A DNA stretch of 10,500 bases, taken from the NCBI GenBank assembly GCA_038247465.1, contig JBBRUV010000163.1, forward strand, positions 1-10,500, in the 5' to 3' direction. Both the position numbers and the translations under genes were made by a program. The stretch is from JBBRNH01 sp038247465. GTDB lineage: Bacteria > Bacteroidota > Bacteroidia > Cytophagales > Spirosomataceae. Shown here one piece after another: positions 6,939-10,500 of this stretch. How positions within the stretch are numbered: position 1 is the first letter of the stretch; each line of letters starts with the position of its first letter. Below the pieces are notes generated by a model. That model made no database searches. It was not told the DNA's origin and saw nothing but the letters and a program-made list of their open reading frames with translations.

Positions 6939-8072
6939 TCAAAAATTTATTGGTTGCCCGTCCACAACTTCCTGATAGCCCTTCGTGATGAGTTGATCAC
7001 CTGCCTGCAACCCCGCCGTAATCTCGATCTGTCCGCCGTAGCTTTGGCCGGTTTTTACCGTCCGGGCCTTGGCTATTTTCTTCGCTCCTTCCGTTGTTGC
7101 GACGTACACCAACTGCCCGTTTTCAGTATTCTGAATCAGGTTTTGGTCAATCACAATGGCGTTGGCCCGGTTCACATCGTTAATTTTCACCTGCGCCAGC
7201 ATATTCGGTTTCAGGTCGCCACCCGGTGGCAACGGTGCTTCAATCATAAACGTCCGGCTCAGTGGGTCAACCGTTGTTGACACAAAACTGATCTTGGCGT
7301 TAATGGTTTTATTTATGTCTGGGAAACGAATCTGAATCGCATCACCTTTCCGAACGCTACCCGCGTAGGTGTCGGCCACCTTCGCTACCACCTTCAACTG
7401 CGACAGATTCACGACCGTGAACATTGGCACACCCGGCGAACCCATCATCCCGACTTTGGCGAACACCTTGTCAACCACGCCCGAAATCGGGGCCGTCACG
7501 TTCGATTGGCTTAGTTGCGTGTTGAGCGTCACCAGCCGCCGTTCCAGCGATTCTTTGTTGCTTTTGGCTTGCAGATATTGAATCTCCGTCCCGATTTGCT
7601 GTTTCCAGAGGTTGTTTTGTTTCTCGAAAACCGTGTTTGCCAGCGACAATTGCGTTTGAAGCTCGCCCACCGACGACCGCAGAATCTGATCATCTAACCG
7701 CGCCACTACCTGCCCAGCCCGCACATTTGAGCCTTCAACGACGTTTACCGAAAGCACCGTACCACCCGACCGGGGCGATACCTGCACGTTGTTTTTGGCA
7801 TCCACCGAGCCTTGCAATTCCACAAAATGCTTGAACGTTGTGGCCGAAACCGGCGCAACCACCACGTCTTTCGTGCGAATAACTTCGGCCTTTTGGGGGT
7901 CAAGTTTGGCAACTTCACCTTCCAGTGTTTTGATTTTGGTAGTCAGGTCGGCTTGTTGTTTTTTTAGGTCGGTAAGCTCCTGCTTCTTGGTCGTCAGGTC
8001 ATTTTTGGGCTTGGGTGAGCCACAGGCTACCAATAAGGCCAACAGGAATGCCGTGATATGGTAAAGTTTCAT
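6939..8072 (-). CDS. RND efflux periplasmic adaptor (membrane-fusion lipoprotein)
   Basis: Periplasmic adaptor linking the permease to the outer-membrane channel, HlyD/AcrA family, 377 residues. The N-terminus is a lipoprotein signal with lipobox LVAC, so Cys17 should be lipidated. Residues 25-60 form a predicted coiled coil rich in Lys, Leu and Gln that precedes the first beta-barrel strand. The two lipoyl halves are at about 99-127 (SGGTVLSVNVVEGSNVRAG) and 192-221 (VTAPISGVVDKVFAKVG), with a short alpha-helical hairpin between them (about 128-190). The beta-barrel domain (225-300) and membrane-proximal domain (305-377) follow. The gene starts 29 bp after the TolC-like gene, and its TGA overlaps an alternative permease start. 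The complete domain order makes the family call secure. Confidence 0.94.
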   Translation of the reverse strand: MKLYHITAFLLALLVACGSPKPKNDLTTKKQELTDLKKQQADLTTKIKTLEGEVAKLDPQKAEVIRTKDVVVAPVSATTFKHFVELQGSVDAKNNVQVSPRSGGTVLSVNVVEGSNVRAGQVVARLDDQILRSSVGELQTQLSLANTVFEKQNNLWKQQIGTEIQYLQAKSNKESLERRLVTLNTQLSQSNVTAPISGVVDKVFAKVGMMGSPGVPMFTVVNLSQLKVVAKVADTYAGSVRKGDAIQIRFPDINKTINAKISFVSTTVDPLSRTFMIEAPLPPGGDLKPNMLAQVKINDVNRANAIVIDQNLIQNTENGQLVYVATTEGAKKIAKARTVKTGQSYGGQIEITAGLQAGDQLITKGYQEVVDGQPINF

Positions 8073-8101
8073 AATCAGTTTTGGATGAGAATCAGGTTCG
8101 T

Positions 8102-9520
8102 TCAGTTTTGAGTTTGTCCGTAATAAAGCTTCCCTGAGGCTTTGTCGAGATCAACTTTAGCAAGCATAAAATCGAGCAGTGATCCGAAATAGTTTGTTTG
8201 TGCCTCACGCGATGAACTCTCCGCGTTTAACACTTCGATGTTAGAGCCAACGCCTTCTTTATACTTTATTCTAGTAACGCGCAGGATCTCCTGGGCCAGA
8301 TCCAGATTGCGTTTTTGCGTCCTCAGCGTCTGCAAACTATTTTGAATAGTAATCTGCGACTGTTTCACCTGTAAATCAATGGAGTTCCGAAGCAAATCGC
8401 TGCCAAGCCGAGCCTTGTCAAACGAAATTTTCTTCTGTTGGGCCGCGTATCGCTTTTGAAAACCGTCGAAAACAGGCACCTGAATTTGCAGATTAAATGC
8501 TGCCGAATTGAACCACTTGGTTGTAAAGAAATCGAAGATGTTATTACGGCCATTGTTGTGACCGTATGCTACCGAAGCCAGTACGCGCGGGAAATATTGC
8601 TTACCGATACCCTGATAATCAAGGTCAGCCAATTCGATTTGATTCTGCAATGTTGAAAATTCGATGCGTTGGCTATAATCAACAGGGGTTAAAAACGCCA
8701 TTGATCGCTCCGCTTCGTCAATGTTTACGTCCTGAATTTTATCGGTCAACGTGATGTCGTCATTGATTCCCAATCCCATCTGAAACTTCAGCAAGTAATA
8801 ACTTAGTCCAACCAGATTCTGGACATTCTGTCGTTGGGCTTTGAGATTATTGGCCTGCACTTCAAGCCGGTCAACGTCAATTTTCTCTACAAAACCCTCT
8901 TTGTTTAGTACCTGTGTTTCTTTAAAAAGTGTGTCAATTCGATTAATGTTATAATCCAGCAATTTTATGCGCTCCTCACTTACAAGTACATTATAATATG
9001 CTTTAGTGACTTGTTCGGCCACATTAATCTTGGTTGCTGTTATATTTTTCTGGCTCAGTTCCCGCAAGGTAGCAGCCGCTTTCAGGCCGATTTTGTATGA
9101 CGCATCAAACAGAAGTTGATTAACCGTTGCCTGCACATTACCCTGAAAGTTTACCCCAAATGGAATAGCTGTTACGTCAGCATTTTCTGGTTGGTTACCA
9201 CCTGTGGCAGTTGATGAAGCAGGAGCCCCTCCCCCAAACCCTCCTGCCGGCAGGATAAACTTTTGAATAATTGCGTTATAGGTTAGTTGGCTTCCTATGC
9301 TAACCTGCGGTAATGTCACAGACTTGACCTCCCGAATTCGGGCCTCGGCGCTCACGCCATCTAAGCGTGAGCTTTGCACGTTAATGTTTTTATCTGTTGC
9401 GAATTGAACAGCTTCTTGAAGCGTAAATGCTTGTCGGGTTTGGGCCAGCACCGACCCGTTAGTGACAATAATAATCGTCAAGAATGCCAGCACCGCTCGA
9501 GCAAGTCTAATTTCTTTCAT
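8102..9520 (-). CDS. TolC-like outer-membrane efflux protein
   Basis: Outer-membrane channel of the pump, outer-membrane efflux protein (OEP) family, 472 residues. A signal peptide ends at VLA-Q, with likely cleavage after Ala26. The first OEP repeat begins at FTLQEAVQFATDKNINVQ (32-49) and is followed by long Gln/Asn-rich helices typical of TolC coils. A second repeat begins near QNQIELADLDYQGIGKQYFP in the second half. A Gly/Ala/Ser-rich insert (about 91-110) probably forms a flexible loop. No lipobox is present, unlike OprM-type channels. The ATG start lies inside the end of the regulator gene (14-bp overlap), which points to cotranscription and translational coupling. Sampled 60-base rows of this gene are lower in GC (18 to 27 of 60) than sampled rows of the adaptor and permease (32 and 39 of 60). 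Confidence 0.93.
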   Translation of the reverse strand: MKEIRLARAVLAFLTIIIVTNGSVLAQTRQAFTLQEAVQFATDKNINVQSSRLDGVSAEARIREVKSVTLPQVSIGSQLTYNAIIQKFILPAGGFGGGAPASSTATGGNQPENADVTAIPFGVNFQGNVQATVNQLLFDASYKIGLKAAATLRELSQKNITATKINVAEQVTKAYYNVLVSEERIKLLDYNINRIDTLFKETQVLNKEGFVEKIDVDRLEVQANNLKAQRQNVQNLVGLSYYLLKFQMGLGINDDITLTDKIQDVNIDEAERSMAFLTPVDYSQRIEFSTLQNQIELADLDYQGIGKQYFPRVLASVAYGHNNGRNNIFDFFTTKWFNSAAFNLQIQVPVFDGFQKRYAAQQKKISFDKARLGSDLLRNSIDLQVKQSQITIQNSLQTLRTQKRNLDLAQEILRVTRIKYKEGVGSNIEVLNAESSSREAQTNYFGSLLDFMLAKVDLDKASGKLYYGQTQN

Positions 9521-10121
9521 ACTCTTTATGGTTGATATACTCGTGATAAACTAAAAATCCTTTTTCGGTGAGCAATCCTCGAATAAAATGTTCCATCAAC
9601 TGCTGTTGAATGGCCTCAATCGTCAGCCGATTACGCGGGAAAATAGCATCGTTGAAAGCCGCATGAACAGTTTCGAGTCTCAACCGCGCCATTGTTTCTG
9701 GGTCAACATTAGAGTAGTAAAGCCCTTGCTCAGTGCCTGTACGGATATTGTCGGCAATAGCTTCCACAACATGCTGCTGTTCAAACTGACGGATAACAGC
9801 CCATGCTTTGGGGTGATATTTTTGGATGTCCTGAACCAAATTTGGGTTCGTGTCGGCCAAATGCAGTTTCATCATTTCTGAAGCCTTCAGCATCTCCTGA
9901 ATCGGGTTACTGGCGGTTTGAATAATACAGTCATAATCGTTGGCTTCACGAGTCATGTTGTGTAGCGTGACCTGATAAACCAAATCGTCCTTATCGGTAA
10001 AATGCTGGTATATTGTCTTCTTAGAAATACCCAACCGCCGGGCAATGTCATCCATCGTTATCGTCCGTACCCCATGTTTCCGAAACATTTTTTCAGCTTC
10101 TTCAATAACCCGTTCCTTCAT
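9507..10121 (-). CDS. TetR/AcrR-family transcriptional regulator
   Basis: DNA-binding regulator, 204 residues, probably the local repressor of the efflux operon. The N-terminal helix-turn-helix covers about 17-48 (GVRTITMDDIARRLGISKKT, then IYQHFTDKDDLV), with the recognition helix near GISKKTIYQHF. The C-terminal ~150 residues are helical, as in the ligand-binding and dimerisation domain of the family, but too variable to predict an effector. It is the first gene of the block and its stop lies inside the TolC-like gene, so it would be autoregulated if it binds its own promoter. Most TetR regulators next to RND pumps repress them and release DNA on binding a pump substrate; this role is inferred from position. 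The ATG at 10121 gives a normal start for the family. Confidence 0.93.
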   Translation of the reverse strand: MKERVIEEAEKMFRKHGVRTITMDDIARRLGISKKTIYQHFTDKDDLVYQVTLHNMTREANDYDCIIQTASNPIQEMLKASEMMKLHLADTNPNLVQDIQKYHPKAWAVIRQFEQQHVVEAIADNIRTGTEQGLYYSNVDPETMARLRLETVHAAFNDAIFPRNRLTIEAIQQQLMEHFIRGLLTEKGFLVYHEYINHKEYERN

Positions 10122-10128
10122 CCCGTTT

Positions 10129-10151
10129 ATTCATTACAAACATTCGTTACA
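10129..10151. promoter_or_regulatory. Direct-repeat motif just upstream of the regulator
   Basis: Two 10-mers, ATTCATTACA (10129-10138) and ATTCGTTACA (10142-10151), differ at one base and are offset by 13 bp. They lie 8-30 bp upstream of the regulator ATG, where a -7 promoter box or leader would be expected. On the minus strand AATGTTTG (10144-10137) resembles the Bacteroidota -7 box TAnnTTTG at all but one fixed position, but I see no good -33 box at the right distance. Confidence 0.3.
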
Positions 10152-10176
10152 GATTATGACTTTTCTCATAAACTGT

Positions 10177-10197
10177 GGAAACTTTAAGAAGGTTTCC
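10177..10197. promoter_or_regulatory. Candidate operator for the TetR-family regulator
   Basis: A 21-bp imperfect palindrome: arms GGAAACTTT (10177-10185) and AAGGTTTCC (10189-10197) match at 8 of 9 positions around a 3-bp centre. A further GGTTTCC copy follows at 10198-10204. The palindrome ends 56 bp upstream of the regulator ATG. Size, symmetry and position fit a TetR-family operator. A minus-strand TTTTTGG (10209-10203) could serve as a weak -33 box, which would place the palindrome across the promoter core. Binding is inferred only. Confidence 0.45.
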
Positions 10198-10204
10198 GGT
10201 TTCC

Positions 10205-10373
10205 AAAAATCTATCTCGAAAAAGAGAAGGCTTATTTTCACTGTAAAAGTCTGACTATCAGTGGTTTTATAATTACAAAAACTGGATAAGCGGTAATATA
10301 AATCCGGGAATGGCAAATGCTGGAAGCAGGATTTTGTACAATTTAAAGAATAACTTATGGTAAGTAATGGCAT
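10205..10373. other. Intergenic region between regulator operon and 5S terminator, nothing recognised
   Basis: AT-rich non-coding sequence. No convincing reading frame, tRNA or strong promoter is visible on either strand. Only small inverted repeats are seen, such as TCTC (10214-10217) with GAGA (10224-10227). It probably holds distal upstream sequence of the regulator operon. Confidence 0.5.
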
Positions 10374-10409
10374 AAAAAAACCCCTCATTGATTTCTCAGT
10401 GAGGGGTTT
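10374..10409 (-). terminator. Intrinsic terminator of the rRNA operon
   Basis: Read on the minus strand, AAACCCCTCA (complement of 10409-10400) pairs with TGAGGGGTTT (complement of 10387-10378). One A-C mismatch, three more base pairs and a 4-nt loop (10395-10392) close the hairpin. A run of seven T follows immediately (complement of 10380-10374). It lies 11 bp after the 5S rRNA and should end rRNA transcription before the efflux operon. Confidence 0.9.
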
Positions 10410-10420
10410 GCAATAACTAA

Positions 10421-10500
10421 GGGGTGGCAGTAACCTACTCTCCCGCCATCGTCCGGCAGTACCATCGGCGACCAGGGGCTTAACGGCTCTGTTCGACATG
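10421..10500 (-). rRNA. rrf: 5S ribosomal RNA, 3' part (5' end outside window)
   Basis: The minus strand carries the conserved 5S core: TCGAACAGAGCCGTTAAGCC, then CGCCGATGGTACTGC, then GGGAGAGTAGGTTACTGCC ending in ACCCC. About 80 of an expected ~112 nt are present; the 5' strand of helix I and loop A are beyond the right edge. The 3' end is placed by the expected helix I pairing and may be off by a few bases. A terminator follows directly, so this is probably the last gene of a 16S-23S-5S operon. Confidence 0.93.

Noticed and set aside
2014..10121. A single six-gene operon from regulator to hydrolase
   Set aside because: Strand and order allow it, but the palindromic element and about 110 bp gap after the permease make a break likely; only the four pump genes are treated as one unit.
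10134..10499. Minus-strand open frame of 121 codons at the right edge
   Set aside because: It runs through the 5S rRNA and its terminator and has no recognisable protein features; it is a chance frame.

Overview
The window looks like chromosomal DNA of a Bacteroidota bacterium, most likely a Cytophagales relative such as Spirosoma. This rests on the style of the predicted proteins, moderate GC, starts without strong Shine-Dalgarno sequences, and the form of the partial 5S rRNA. It is inferred by eye; no search was run. All genes are intact, except the first CDS and the 5S rRNA, which are cut by the window edges. No mobile element, CRISPR array or tRNA was seen.

Left part (1-2013): the C-terminal two thirds of an M20-family metallodipeptidase on the plus strand converges on a minus-strand, apparently exported dienelactone hydrolase-family protein. 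A long inverted repeat with a T-run on each strand separates them and should work as a bidirectional terminator. Upstream of the hydrolase, on the same strand, is a membrane-anchored metallophosphoesterase (2014-3315).

Central and right part (3316-10204): a four-gene minus-strand block, read in the order TetR-family regulator, TolC-like outer-membrane protein, lipoprotein membrane-fusion adaptor, RND inner-membrane permease. The regulator and the outer-membrane gene overlap by 14 bp, the next gap is 29 bp, and the adaptor-permease spacer holds short tandem and inverted repeats. Together the genes encode a complete tripartite efflux pump with its own probable repressor. A 21-bp imperfect palindrome upstream of the regulator is a candidate operator. 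A 92-bp palindromic element (3325-3416) lies between the permease and the metallophosphoesterase; it lacks a T-run and looks more like a dispersed intergenic repeat than a terminator.

Right edge (10374-10500): the 3' part of a 5S rRNA on the minus strand, followed by a strong intrinsic terminator. An rRNA operon therefore probably lies just outside the window and points toward the efflux operon.

The gene content is mostly conventional. The best candidates for a second look are the palindromic element, an extra predicted membrane hairpin in the permease, the control region of the regulator, and the lower GC of the outer-membrane gene. I did not find convincing evidence of a new multi-gene system.
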